A DNA stretch of 64,000 nucleotides, from assembly GCF_004217445.1 (NCBI RefSeq), contig NZ_SHKX01000011.1, forward strand, positions 275,526 through 339,525, read 5' to 3'. Both the position numbers and the translations under genes were made by a program. This document shows positions 18,701-26,941 of the stretch, piece after piece. Source of the stretch: Fluviicoccus keumensis (lineage in GTDB: Bacteria; Pseudomonadota; Gammaproteobacteria; Pseudomonadales; Moraxellaceae). How positions within the stretch are numbered: the first letter of the stretch is position 1; each line of letters starts with the position of its first letter. Under the pieces are notes generated by a model, which searched no databases, was not told the origin of the DNA, and saw only the letters and a program-made list of their open reading frames with translations.

Positions 18701-21700
18701 CTGACCGGCGACCCGCTGATCGGCAAGGCGGTCTGGCTGTCCGGCGTGCCGGGATTGGCGGCGGGCCTGTATACCTTGCTGCCCGCGCGTTATGCCGTGC
18801 TGCCCGGCGCGTTCCGCGTGGTGCAGGACACCGCCGTCACCGATGCGCTGGCGCAGGACAACCGCCTGCTGGCCGACGGTACGGTGCGTGTCGCCGGTTA
18901 CTTCGCCGACAGCTTCACCAAGCATCGCGACAGTCGCAACAGCGCCTTCCTGGTGCAGTCGGAACAAGCCTGGCGGCAATATTCGCAATATTCGCTCACC
19001 AGTCTGAACCAGTATTTCGGCGGATCGGAAGGCAACGCGGCCATTCTGCCGGAAGATGCGGGCAAGCTGATCCTGCAGGCGGGCAGCAGCCTGTCGCTCG
19101 GGGCCAGGCTGGCCGCCGGGTCGAAGCACGGCTTGGGCGCGGAACTGGATATCGCCGCGCCCCGGCTGCAGATCGCGGACCACGATGTTGCCGCCCTGGG
19201 CGGCTATGTGAAGCTGGATGCCTCGGAACTGAACACGCTGGGTGTCAGCCGTCTGGTGCTGGGCGGCGTCAGCACCCGCACGGCGGAAGGCGATCTGCTG
19301 CGGGCGGTAGCGAATGCGGTGGTGATTGATACGGCGAAGGACGGGTTGCGCGCCCCGGAAATCTTGGCGCTGGCGCAAACGCCCGCCGCCACCGACGAGA
19401 TGCCGGAACCGGCCCCCGGCGTTGTCACGGTCAAGACGGGCAGCCGCCTGATCGCCAGCGGCTCCGGCGGCCGCCAGCGCAACGCCGCCATTCAGGTCGG
19501 CCTGCTGCCGGACAGCGATGAAAACGGCAACGACATTGATGGCGCCAGCGGCGACGGCGCCCTGTTGCGTTTGAGCGCGGGCGGAGCGGTGGCGGTATCG
19601 CGGGTGAATGTGCCCGGTGTCGATGGCGAAGGTGATGTCGCTACCGGCCTGCTCACCATTGGCGACAATGTCAGCCTGCGCGCTGACGGTTCGGTGACCC
19701 TGGATGCAGCCGGGAATACCGTGATTGCGCCTACCGTGGCGGTCAGCGCCAAATCCTTTGACGCCAACAGCGCCCTGGTGGTAATGACCGGCCGTGCGTC
19801 TTCCACCCAACCGGCGGCCGGGTTGGTGGTCGGTCCTCAGCTGCTGGCGCAACTGGCGGGGATTGACGACATTGCGCTGCGCAGTCGCGGTGAGCTGCGT
19901 CTGGACGGCGATTTCGCACTGGTGACGAGCGGACGGCTGACCTTGAGCGCCGCCACGGTGATCAGCGATGGCGGGCAGGCCAGCCTCAAGGCCGGTCAGC
20001 TGACGCTGGCCAATCAACTGGAAGGCGAGCCGGATGACAGTATCTCCGGCCTTGGTCAACTCACGCTCAACGCCGACCGCTTGATCCTCGGCGACGGCAA
20101 TCTCCGCTTCAGCGGCTTGCGCGCCCTGAACATCAACGCCACCCAGGGCATGCTGGGCGCGGGCGTTGGCGGACTGGACGCCGGTGATGCCCGCCTGACC
20201 CTGCAAACACCGTTGATCGCCGCCGCCACGGGCAGCAACATCACCCTGCGCACCAATGACCAACTGGTGGCCGGGGCCCAGGGCGCGGTTACCCCCACCG
20301 TGGCGTCGGGGGCGGGCGGCAAGCTGGCGCTGACGGCCTCTTCGATTGATTTCAACACCGCCGCCGTGGCTACGTCCGGCAAGATCAGCCTGACCACCCC
20401 CGGCGGCCTGGCCCTGGGCGACCACGCGAAACTGGATACCGGCGGCAGCACCGCCGTGCTGTATGGCAAGGAATCCTCCACGCCCGGCGGGGTGCTGGAA
20501 CTGACCAGCGACGGCATTCTCGATATTTTCAGCGGGGCCGTGCTGGCCTTTGGCGCCAGCGGTCAGGGGCAGGGCGGGGCGCTGCGCATCCGTGCGGGCG
20601 GCGAACGTCTGGGGCTGGCGGGACAATTGCAGGGCCAGGGCGGTGACTTCAGCCTGGACAGCGCCACCGCAGTGGATCTGGACAGCCTGGCCGCCCGTCT
20701 GGACGGCGGCCGGGTCAACGGTGAGCTGGACATCATCACGCACAGCGGCGACCTGACCCTGTCCGCCGGAAGCCGGTTGACCGGTCAATCGGTGGTGCTG
20801 ACCGCGACCGGCGACCGGGGCGACCAGGCACTGAATCCCGGCCATGTCGTCATTGACGGCGTGGTGAATGCTTCCGGTGAGTCCGGCGGCGTCATCAGGT
20901 TGAACGGAACCCGCGGTGTCACCGTGCGCGGCAGCCTGCTGGCGGTGGGCAGCGCGGCCGATCAGCGTGGCGGTTCGGTGCAGCTGGCCACCAGCGGGGC
21001 AACGAACGGGCAGTTGAATCCGGACTACGGCTACCAGCAGGTGACGGCGGCGGACAGCGGTGTTATCACTCTGGGGCCGACAGCGGTCATTGATGTCAGC
21101 GGCGGCCGGGCGGGCGGTTTGTCCGGCGGCAGCGTCGACCTGCGCGCGCCGCTGCTGAATAGCGGCGATGTCCGGGTATCCCTGGATGACGGTTCCGTGA
21201 TTCGCGGTGCCCGCGCCGTGACGCTGGAGGCTTACGGCGTCTGGAGCACGGCGGACAGCAGCACCGGCGCTGCGCATTTCGACGGCGTGGTGGATGCCGC
21301 CGGTCGTTTCGACAGTCAGGGCAAGGTGCTGGCGGCCGGAGCGATCAATAGCGATCACCGCGATTTCTATAGCCATACCCTGTCGGAATTCGTGCGTGAT
21401 CCGGGGTTCAATTTCGGCGACCGGTTCGCCGCAGTGGACAATTTCCGCAGTCGCGCCGGGGTAGAGCTGGTCAACGACAGCGCCGGCCGCAACGGCGGCG
21501 ATATCAGCGTTCTCTCGAACTGGAATCTGGGCGCGCGGGATGAGGCCGGTCTGGGCCTGTACCGTTCCGCCGATGGCATCGCACCGGGTCTCACGCTGCG
21601 GGCGCTGAACAATATCCGCGTCAACGCCAGCCTCAGCGACGGCTTCGTGCAGACCGCCAACCTGTTGTCGCCGGGAGCCGCCCTGAGCGGTAACGGCGCG

Positions 21701-24700
21701 GCTCCGACGGGTGTTGAACTGGCCTCCGCCTCGCTGGCGGGGGGCGACTCGGCTTCCTTCACCCTGACGGCCCGCAACGGCAGCATCCGTCTGGACGGGC
21801 ATGAAACCGTGTCGCCGGTCCAGGATCAGCCGACGGCGGATAATCCTGACGCCCTGGGTCGGCAACTGGTGACGCCCACGATGATCCGCACCGGCGTCGG
21901 CTCAATCCGCCTGCAAGCCGGTCAGGATATCGTGCTGGCGGACAGCATCGCGCCGGGCGTGATCTATACCGCTGGTCGTCCGGTCGCCGCCGTGGAAGCC
22001 CCGTCACTGGTGGTGACGGCGCAAGGCTTGCCGCTGTTCATCAATGCCGGTCAGACGGTTTCCGAAGCCGCCGGCGACATCCGCCTTAGCGCGGGGGGGA
22101 ATATCCAGGGCATTCAAAAGGTCACCGATGCGACCGGCAAGCTGACCGGTGCGAAGAATGCCGATCTCAGCCAGTTCTGGTGGCCGTGGCTGCAGAACGC
22201 CTGTCTGGTCAGCGCCGCCGGTTGCGCGGGTAAGAACACGGCCGGGGTCAATTTCGGCATGTTCGGCCAAGGCATCCTCAGCACCGGCGGCAATATTGCC
22301 CTGACGGCGGGCGGCAACATCCGCGATCTCTCGGTCTCATTACCGGCGACCTGGCTGCCGTCCGCCACCGCCGACGGCAAGAGCGCCGTGACGGTGTATG
22401 GCGGCGGCAATCTGAGCGTCGATGCCGGGCGCAGCCTGCTCAGCGGCAGTTATTATGTGGGACGGGGCCGCGCGGATATCCGGGTCGGCAACGCTGTCAG
22501 CGCCGATCTTTATGACAGCAACTTCAACCCGACCGCGACCATCCTGGCGTTGCAGGACGCCACCATCAACCTGACGGCGGGCAGCTATGCCGAAATCGGC
22601 GGCATCTACAATCCGTCGTGGCTGTTCTCCGGGTTTGATGGCCTGAACTACAGCGACCGTTCGGCGGTCGCCATCCAGTCGGTGGGCAGCGGCGTGGTGC
22701 TGAACAGCCTGACCTCGCTACCCGGCGGCTCCTACGGCACCAATGACGACATCGACAGCCCGCTGACCCCGGCCTACGGTTTTGTGATGCCCGCGCATCT
22801 GGGCGTGGAAGCCCTGTCCGGTACGCTGGCCATCAAGCGCAATGCCGAGCTCTATCCCTCCGCTGACGGTCAGTTGAGCCTGATGGCGGGGGGAGACATC
22901 ACGCTGCTTAACCGTGATACCAACAACACCTATATCGGTCTCATCGACGCCGATGCCTCGGTGCTGCCGTCGCCGCTGAATCCGGTCTTTACCCCGAAGA
23001 CCGTCAGCTTCATCAAGTACGGGGCCAGCTCCGCCACCGACCTGCACGCCGCCAATCCATTGCATGCCGCCGACAGCTTGCCGGTCATCGTCTACAGCCG
23101 CGACGGCAGCCTGATCGACGGCAATATCTTCCGCGACTACAACGGCGCGGTGATCCTGTCGTCGCCGAAAGCCGCCGATATCCGGGTGGGCCGTGACATC
23201 GTCAATCTGTCCTTCAGCGGCCAGAACCTTTATGACTCCGACATCACCAGCCTGGCGGCGGGACGCGACATCATCAATCCGCCGCTGGTCGCCAACCAGA
23301 GCGTGCCGTTCATCGAATTGGGCGGCCCCGGCCTGCTGAGCGTGCAGGCCGGTCGGGACCTGGGGCCGCTCACGTCCGCCAACGAGGCCATGGCGCAAGG
23401 CTACCTGCCGCGCAGCAACCCGTCCTATCCCGGTATCCGCACCGTCGGCAACCAGAACAACACCTGGCTGGGCCGGTCCGGCGCGGGCATCTCGCTGTCG
23501 TTCGGCGTCGGGCTTGGGGTGGAAACAGACCGCTTTGCCGAAACCTACCTGAACCCCGCCGTGCTGCATGACCCGGCGAATCCGGCTGATACCCTCGGAA
23601 CACCGGATTACCGGCAGAAGCTGGTCGCCTTTGTGGGGCAATGGCAGCAGGATCAAGCCGCGCGTCAGGGCAACCGGGTAACGGAGCTGATGAATGCCGC
23701 CAACCAGTGGAGTGTGTTGTCCCCGGCGGAGCAGGGGCGCTACGCCGCCCAGGCCTGGTCCGCTTTTACCCGGCTGGGCGGCGCGCAGAAGCAAGCGCTG
23801 GTGACGTCGGTGTTCCTCGACATCCTCAATCAGGTCGGCGCTGACTACAACAACGGCGACAGCCGCTTCAACGGTCAGTACACCCGTGGATTCGCCGCCA
23901 TCAACACCTTGTTTCCGGCGGCTTCCGGCTACACCGAAAACAAGCTGAGCGGCCGTTATGGCGCGGAACAGAAGATCCGTACCGGCACGCTGGACATGCG
24001 CGGCTCCACCGTCCAGACCCAGCGCGGCGGCGATATCAGCATTGTCGGCCCCGGCGGACGGGTGCTGGTGGGCAGCACGTCCGCGCCGCCGCAAGTCGGC
24101 CGCTCGGCCGCCTCGGCGGGCATCGGCCCCAACAACCAGGGCATCCTGACCATGGAGCGCGGCAACATCGGCATCTTCGCCGACGACAGCATCCTGTTGG
24201 CGCAAAGCCGTATCTTCACCGAACAGGGCGGCGACCTGCTGATCTGGAGTTCCAACGGCGACATCAATGCGGGCAAGGGGGCCAAGACCAGTTCCGAACT
24301 GCCACCGCCGGAATATCTGTGCGATGACGATCACTTCTGTCTGGTGGACGCCAAATCGCAGGTGAGCGGCGCGGGTATCGCCGTGTTGCAGACCAAGCCG
24401 AACTCGCCCAAGGGCTCCGCCACGCTGGTTGCTCCGACCGGCACGGTGGACTTTGGCGAGGCCGGGGCGCGCATTTCCGGCAACCTGAACGTGGCGGCGG
24501 CGAAGGTGGCCAACGCCAGCAACGTGCAGACCGGGGGCAAGTCGGTGGGTCTGCCCGCGACGGGTGCTGACACCGCGGCGCTGGGCTCGGGTGCGGCTAC
24601 GGCGGCGGCGGCCAGCCAGGCGGCGGATGCGGCTTCGGATGCCCGTCGCAAGCAGCAGCAGAAGGAAAACCCGGCCTCGGACTTCCTGTTCGAGATCGTG

Positions 24701-24751
24701 CGCCAGCCGGGACCGGCCTGCGATGCCAACGATCCCAAATGCCGTAGTTGA
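12797..24751 (+). CDS. Giant two-partner-secretion exoprotein (TpsA, HMW/FHA-type adhesin, 3984 aa)
   Basis: A TPS exoprotein forms a long beta-helix on the cell surface. Seen: an N-terminal extension and hydrophobic signal segment (about residues 28-48, cleavage near VMA); a TPS domain at about 150-290 with AILSWDSFNV and the NPNGILFGAGSKVNV signature; then more than 3300 residues of repetitive strand-turn sequence rich in G, A, D, N, T and S. A C-terminal region resembles the DUF3739-type end of filamentous haemagglutinins. All ten cysteines occur as five close pairs at residues 144/150, 1337/1343, 3136/3143, 3842/3848 and 3975/3982. The last is two residues from the end, like the C-terminal disulfide anchor known in H. 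influenzae HMW1. The ATG at 12797 follows CTGGAG; an upstream in-frame TTG is less likely. Confidence 0.93.
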   Translation: MIRRTRFPLPAPLRSPILTLSVDGGLRLAILGAVGWLPTAVMAGPVFGTPGWFAQAQQTAAGPVVPAASAAPVINAGSVATPMAAQTLAARSMADLGRAAAAIVAAQKAQLAAAQVAAANSLPTGLSTGGLQVAAGVAGHGAGCAASFTCLWQNADLPTQAVGSDGKTTVTINQTAKKAILSWDSFNVSADTILHFDQHLGTQGDGNNDWVALNRVGAGASMSRIYGQIQADGSVYLINPNGILFGAGSKVNVHSLLASSLPLYLPLNSASLTPGDDPAYLAQSNRLFLTSGLNTVGQGTANGNILGIGSGGVQSLAANSAANQLILPGEVETEAGARIEVSKLGYALLAAPTVNNAGYIRAVDGQVILAAGLGVALKNPASGSQLLTPVVSGRLVDADHGNADVTPVTTLTNTGLLEAVRGDARLLAANVVQDGVVAATSSVSRPGSISVSAMDEQATDSSQARTGSAVLTGRSVTAMLPDGNGETTISTAAATQSFQPGSIAVSGAAVTLQAEALVEAPGQKVTLAAVSQDDALIAPRALKDGAVAGRVYIDRDATVDVAGIADIRLAMNDNLVTIARLGLNELADSPLQRDSVLYGAAVVIDSRLSGTRDDGVNWVGTPVANLSGYVDQIARNINQMLLNGGTVTLAGNEVLAQSGSHLNLDGGYVHYLGGLVQTTRLLSANGTLVDIGAADPFGAYVGIAGLMADKNSRWNLTSTYYSPLLSGGAGSAVYESDYLKGGNAGVLNVLGLSAAVLSGDVSAQGLSGRYQVGNAKPAAGGTLNLGAGNNSALLNLTLPSPTAALPAGRSYVVVSDARTLNERVDGTFTATTVLPAATAAADDTANLSRWTEVSAKLVKDGGFSNLNVLADDPASTVPGGEIVVKADAALSVRDGGGISLTGSRIRVDGDVSARSGKISLTGTGRTWLAGTTTADTASDGPLAGDIIIGGSAVLDASGRWVNDSGRDADSIDGAAVLNGGAISLVTRQSAMTAGGSVTDTTGSIRLEKGSLLNVASGGRVLPSGKVAMKDNVALGKGGDISLQTYVPTQLPFGGDGAPGLPTDEPVSRGRLVLDGDLRAYGFAGGGSLNLRALGIQIGGSAPADQPWVLTLPESWFAGTGFGSVQLQAEYNAEVAPLAKVNLSQNSFLLNDLLSPTLAATGTDLATAGFLHIGRQDDYHRQAVNFALYGGDYATWHTAALGGTPPDYSADGITGAVTLGKNAVISADAGANIVLGSHTQVTVDGTITAHGGSITLTGDTARGGYAQNPGLIVNGNAWTSDNKSVWLGANTLLDVSGTVLQDPYAGKAGFTVASAGKVLDGGTITLSNDTGYVIALNCLDSGECSGDTAARAARLNVSGAAGSLLTASVTGSQWKPRAVAGNAGVIRLGASKGLYFHGDMQGQAGSAATEGGALEIRPLTGRLQTAEDFAGATALSLSAKAIAMPEGAKLPGQSDTLIEEDGPTGVLHFATDSLKNSGISRLHLGVDPTLNTAAAPLPTLVTENIDLTLGRELLINTSVIRGPATSITVEVNEETGDQTGKVIFNTPSITINLDAPYVGLSGLQYGGNYPQYFATDDFNNVIPTDVDGNPLLTAAFARDYTARDVFRYKDEDRIITVYAPTTDDSGDTSGSDLLPLFYRSTLNINADNMDIGGQFLADGFAKVNLGATQDMRFVTPSTYDYLRDPANPAKASAIPGSLMTTADLTLTAGQLYPASGNKFVLTALGHSLSHVEADDPTDPETSYTQYTETTGGSITIKGTGAKTVTPLSAGGSLIFNAATISQQGVIRAPAGEIVLGAGISATDGEAQSLLRYNAISLDGSTLSVQMPVMATTSVTLAKDSLTSVSLDGLTVPYGVTADEQNLQYNGSVYSGAGAATSSAVLTSSPDKQIRVQGGTVKLVSGAVVNLTGDGDLLAQEWVAGTGGSRDVLSAYNTSYATGSAVKAPLYKDGRTVYAVLPGKQSALAAYDPQLTGDPLIGKAVWLSGVPGLAAGLYTLLPARYAVLPGAFRVVQDTAVTDALAQDNRLLADGTVRVAGYFADSFTKHRDSRNSAFLVQSEQAWRQYSQYSLTSLNQYFGGSEGNAAILPEDAGKLILQAGSSLSLGARLAAGSKHGLGAELDIAAPRLQIADHDVAALGGYVKLDASELNTLGVSRLVLGGVSTRTAEGDLLRAVANAVVIDTAKDGLRAPEILALAQTPAATDEMPEPAPGVVTVKTGSRLIASGSGGRQRNAAIQVGLLPDSDENGNDIDGASGDGALLRLSAGGAVAVSRVNVPGVDGEGDVATGLLTIGDNVSLRADGSVTLDAAGNTVIAPTVAVSAKSFDANSALVVMTGRASSTQPAAGLVVGPQLLAQLAGIDDIALRSRGELRLDGDFALVTSGRLTLSAATVISDGGQASLKAGQLTLANQLEGEPDDSISGLGQLTLNADRLILGDGNLRFSGLRALNINATQGMLGAGVGGLDAGDARLTLQTPLIAAATGSNITLRTNDQLVAGAQGAVTPTVASGAGGKLALTASSIDFNTAAVATSGKISLTTPGGLALGDHAKLDTGGSTAVLYGKESSTPGGVLELTSDGILDIFSGAVLAFGASGQGQGGALRIRAGGERLGLAGQLQGQGGDFSLDSATAVDLDSLAARLDGGRVNGELDIITHSGDLTLSAGSRLTGQSVVLTATGDRGDQALNPGHVVIDGVVNASGESGGVIRLNGTRGVTVRGSLLAVGSAADQRGGSVQLATSGATNGQLNPDYGYQQVTAADSGVITLGPTAVIDVSGGRAGGLSGGSVDLRAPLLNSGDVRVSLDDGSVIRGARAVTLEAYGVWSTADSSTGAAHFDGVVDAAGRFDSQGKVLAAGAINSDHRDFYSHTLSEFVRDPGFNFGDRFAAVDNFRSRAGVELVNDSAGRNGGDISVLSNWNLGARDEAGLGLYRSADGIAPGLTLRALNNIRVNASLSDGFVQTANLLSPGAALSGNGAAPTGVELASASLAGGDSASFTLTARNGSIRLDGHETVSPVQDQPTADNPDALGRQLVTPTMIRTGVGSIRLQAGQDIVLADSIAPGVIYTAGRPVAAVEAPSLVVTAQGLPLFINAGQTVSEAAGDIRLSAGGNIQGIQKVTDATGKLTGAKNADLSQFWWPWLQNACLVSAAGCAGKNTAGVNFGMFGQGILSTGGNIALTAGGNIRDLSVSLPATWLPSATADGKSAVTVYGGGNLSVDAGRSLLSGSYYVGRGRADIRVGNAVSADLYDSNFNPTATILALQDATINLTAGSYAEIGGIYNPSWLFSGFDGLNYSDRSAVAIQSVGSGVVLNSLTSLPGGSYGTNDDIDSPLTPAYGFVMPAHLGVEALSGTLAIKRNAELYPSADGQLSLMAGGDITLLNRDTNNTYIGLIDADASVLPSPLNPVFTPKTVSFIKYGASSATDLHAANPLHAADSLPVIVYSRDGSLIDGNIFRDYNGAVILSSPKAADIRVGRDIVNLSFSGQNLYDSDITSLAAGRDIINPPLVANQSVPFIELGGPGLLSVQAGRDLGPLTSANEAMAQGYLPRSNPSYPGIRTVGNQNNTWLGRSGAGISLSFGVGLGVETDRFAETYLNPAVLHDPANPADTLGTPDYRQKLVAFVGQWQQDQAARQGNRVTELMNAANQWSVLSPAEQGRYAAQAWSAFTRLGGAQKQALVTSVFLDILNQVGADYNNGDSRFNGQYTRGFAAINTLFPAASGYTENKLSGRYGAEQKIRTGTLDMRGSTVQTQRGGDISIVGPGGRVLVGSTSAPPQVGRSAASAGIGPNNQGILTMERGNIGIFADDSILLAQSRIFTEQGGDLLIWSSNGDINAGKGAKTSSELPPPEYLCDDDHFCLVDAKSQVSGAGIAVLQTKPNSPKGSATLVAPTGTVDFGEAGARISGNLNVAAAKVANASNVQTGGKSVGLPATGADTAALGSGAATAAAASQAADAASDARRKQQQKENPASDFLFEIVRQPGPACDANDPKCRS

Positions 24752-24771
24752 GTATCGGCTGATCACATACC

Positions 24772-24797
24772 AAGCCCCCGTTCGGGGGCTTTTTTTG
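24772..24797 (+). terminator. Rho-independent terminator after tpsA
   Basis: AAGCCCCCG and CGGGGGCTT form a perfect stem around a TT loop, followed by seven T. It lies 20 bp after the exoprotein stop and should separate the TPS operon from the curli-type genes. Confidence 0.9.
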
Positions 24798-24974
24798 AAG
24801 GAGCAGGCCGGCCGGCAGCGCCAGACGGCAACATCGCCAGCGCAACCGGCCGGTTCATTTCCTGAGCACAGACTCTTCATCAATCTGCCACGAATATGCA
24901 ATGTGGTCCCGGCATCATCAGCGCCATCCGGAAGCTCGGGCTTCCACCCGGTACCCCACGGAGCAGAGACAAAG

Positions 24975-25376
24975 GTGAGGCGGATACGTTGGCTGGCGTT
25001 GCTGCCGGTGTTGCTGGCCGGGCAGGCGGGCGCGGGGGATGACCTGGGGCTGGGCGGCCTGTTGCTGAATGAAACCCGCACCTTCGCCGGTCAGGCTTTT
25101 TATAACGCCTTTACCGAAACCTGGCGGGCGCTGGATCCGGCCGGACAGTACTCGCTGGTGATCAGCGAGCGGCCGTCGGCGCGCACCGGCAGCCAGATTA
25201 CGGTGCGCTACGGAACGGAAGAAGTGTACCGGCAGTTCATCCACTTCAGCGCCGAGCGCGCCGCCAGAGCGGGGCGGGCGGCGCCGGGGCCGGTGTTTGA
25301 CCACATCGCCAGCGGCGAGGTCGATGAGCTGTTCGTCAACCCCGACCTGGCTCCGGACGAGATCCGGCTGAAATAA
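24975..25376 (+). CDS. csgE: Curli assembly chaperone CsgE
   Basis: CsgE is a periplasmic factor that caps the CsgG channel and delivers curlin subunits. The 133-residue product starts at a GTG (24975), giving a short signal peptide (RRIRWLALLPVLLAGQAGA). The frame is open further upstream, but that extension overlaps tpsA and is not protein-like. Seen: ETRTFAGQAFYNAFTETW, matching the CsgE N-terminal helix, and ISERPSARTGSQITV, matching the family core, plus the C-terminal helices. Csg genes F, a curlin, G and a second curlin follow on the same strand. The 24752-24974 gap otherwise holds only the tpsA terminator and no promoter that I can identify. Confidence 0.88.
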   Translation: MRRIRWLALLPVLLAGQAGAGDDLGLGGLLLNETRTFAGQAFYNAFTETWRALDPAGQYSLVISERPSARTGSQITVRYGTEEVYRQFIHFSAERAARAGRAAPGPVFDHIASGEVDELFVNPDLAPDEIRLK

Positions 25377-25426
25377 GCAGACGCTGATTGAACAACATGG
25401 GCAAGAAGACAGTGATGAGGCAGGCA

Positions 25427-25864
25427 ATGACAAAGCGAGGCGTAAGGGCGGTTGCCGCCGTGGGCGTATGGATGGCGGCTTCGGCGGCGCTGGCGGGTCC
25501 GCTGGTCTACACCCCGGTCAATCCTTCCTTTGGCGGCAGCCCGCTGAACGGTTCGGTGTTGCTGAACGAAGCGCAGTCGCAGAACCAGACCAAAGCCCCG
25601 ACCGACCCCGATGCCGCGCTGAAGGCGTTCAACACCCGTTTGCAGAATGCGCTGTTGTCACGCCTGACCACGGCCATGCTGCGCAACGTCACCAATGCCA
25701 ATGGCGATCTGCAGCCGGGCACCGTCGACACCACCAATTTCACCGTGACCGTTGAACAGATCGAGCCGGGCGTGTTGCAACTCACCACTGTCTCGAAGCT
25801 GACCGGCGCGTCGCAAAGCTTCACCTTCAACGAATCCGACATTACGGACAGTGCAACTCCGTGA
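25427..25864 (+). CDS. csgF: Curli assembly protein CsgF
   Basis: CsgF plugs into the CsgG pore and couples secretion to nucleation on the surface. Seen: a signal peptide ending in ALA just before GPLVYTPVNPSFGGSPLNGS, which matches the pore-inserting N-terminal segment of CsgF (F..NP.FGG.P.NG..LL..AQ.QN). A helix (LKAFNTRLQNALLSRL) and a C-terminal beta domain follow. The start at 25427 is chosen because GAGG lies 6 nt upstream; ATGs at 25397 and 25415 give longer versions. The length of 145 residues is typical. It lies 50 bp after csgE. Confidence 0.9.
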   Translation: MTKRGVRAVAAVGVWMAASAALAGPLVYTPVNPSFGGSPLNGSVLLNEAQSQNQTKAPTDPDAALKAFNTRLQNALLSRLTTAMLRNVTNANGDLQPGTVDTTNFTVTVEQIEPGVLQLTTVSKLTGASQSFTFNESDITDSATP

Positions 25865-25931
25865 TGAGGTAGCAGGTCGCCTCCGAAAAAGCAGACCCAA
25901 ACCAACCACCACGTAACACCAGGAGTACACC

Positions 25932-26807
25932 ATGTTCAAGAAACACCTGCTGGCAGCCGCCGTGCTGTCGCTGATGAGCGGCGCCGCCTTTGCCGAGAAC
26001 GAAGCCATCATCGAGCAACTGGATGACGCCTCTACCGCCAGCACCGCCACCATCGAACAAGTTTTCACGGACCCGACCCAGGCGCACTTCGCCCAGGCCA
26101 TCCAGAACCTGACGGATACCGCCACCATCAGCATCTACCAGGGCGCAACCGATACCGCCGGCGCCATTGACCCGACCGGCCCGGCCAGCACGGCTGCCCA
26201 GGCTACGGCTATCGACCCGACCATCAATGCCTATGCCGACCCGCTGGCCTACGCGCCGCTGACCGCCGCCGCCACCAGCTTCGCGCTGGTCAAGCAGGAC
26301 GGCGCTGCCAATGCGATCGGCATGATCGTGCAAGTGACCGGTGATGAAGTGGCCGACCTGGAAGACAAGACCATCGACATCGGCGGCGTCACGGCCGGTA
26401 TCAGCGGCGGCGCCATCAATGACGGCGTGGTGGACGTGGAGCCGGGCGTGGTTTCCGGCACTACCGACGCCAACAATGGCAACATCGCCGCCATCGGCCA
26501 AAGCGCGGAAGTGGTTGATCGCGGCGCTACCGTCCTTGGCGCCGGTGCGCAGGGCGATGCTTCTGACGGCGAACTGGCCCTGATCATCCAGATGGGCAGC
26601 GGCAACATCGCCCAGATCCTGCAGACCGGCGATGCCCAAGCGGCATTGGTTGTCCAGGATGACACCAACAACGATGCCTACATCGCCCAGTTCGGCGGCG
26701 CCAACAATGCCGCCACCATTACCCAACTGGCGTCCGGCGACATCGGCACCATCCTGCAAACCGGCGACAGCAACGTTGCCCGCATTTACCAGCATCCGAC
26801 CTTCTGA
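25932..26807 (+). CDS. Curlin-repeat protein, CsgA-like putative amyloid subunit (291 aa)
   Basis: This is a secreted protein with a signal peptide cleaved near AFA at about residue 21 and curlin-like repeats with periodic I/V.Q.G..N..I.Q spacing. The clearest are in the last 90 residues (IIQMGSGNIAQILQTGD, NNDAYIAQFGGANNAATITQ). The central part (about 60-190) is degenerate and rich in A, D and T, and the protein is roughly twice the length of E. coli CsgA. It has a good ribosome-binding site (AGGAG) and sits between csgF and csgG. It could be the major fibre subunit or a surface-bound modifier. The amyloid property is inferred from repeats and neighbours. Confidence 0.8.
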   Translation: MFKKHLLAAAVLSLMSGAAFAENEAIIEQLDDASTASTATIEQVFTDPTQAHFAQAIQNLTDTATISIYQGATDTAGAIDPTGPASTAAQATAIDPTINAYADPLAYAPLTAAATSFALVKQDGAANAIGMIVQVTGDEVADLEDKTIDIGGVTAGISGGAINDGVVDVEPGVVSGTTDANNGNIAAIGQSAEVVDRGATVLGAGAQGDASDGELALIIQMGSGNIAQILQTGDAQAALVVQDDTNNDAYIAQFGGANNAATITQLASGDIGTILQTGDSNVARIYQHPTF

Positions 26808-26883
26808 TGCCGGCCTGATACACCCATGGACCAAAACGGACGAGGGATTAGGCCGTTCTCAATGGACCTGAGGCTGCACCTTT

Positions 26884-26911
26884 CCCTCTTGCCCCGGACC
26901 GGGCAAGGGGG
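26884..26911 (+). promoter_or_regulatory. Stem-loop between the curlin gene and csgG
   Basis: CCTCTTGCCC (26885-26894) pairs with GGGCAAGGGG (26901-26910) with one wobble and a 6-nt loop. The following T-run is weak (ATTTCC), so it may be a partial terminator or an mRNA-stability element that lets the curlin gene be expressed above csgG. The 134 bp gap shows nothing else. Confidence 0.45.
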
Positions 26912-26941
26912 ATTTCCTGTTTCCAATTTCCGGTAATCGTC

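Noticed and set aside
16964..21865. A 1633-codon open frame on the strand opposite tpsA
   Set aside because: Its translation is rich in Q, R, H, G and A with no domain or motif, as expected from the complement of a GC-rich repetitive gene. The sense strand has a clear TPS protein.
22718..25081. A 787-codon antisense frame across the end of tpsA and start of csgE
   Set aside because: Same antisense composition signature; it crosses a strong terminator and two well-supported genes on the other strand.
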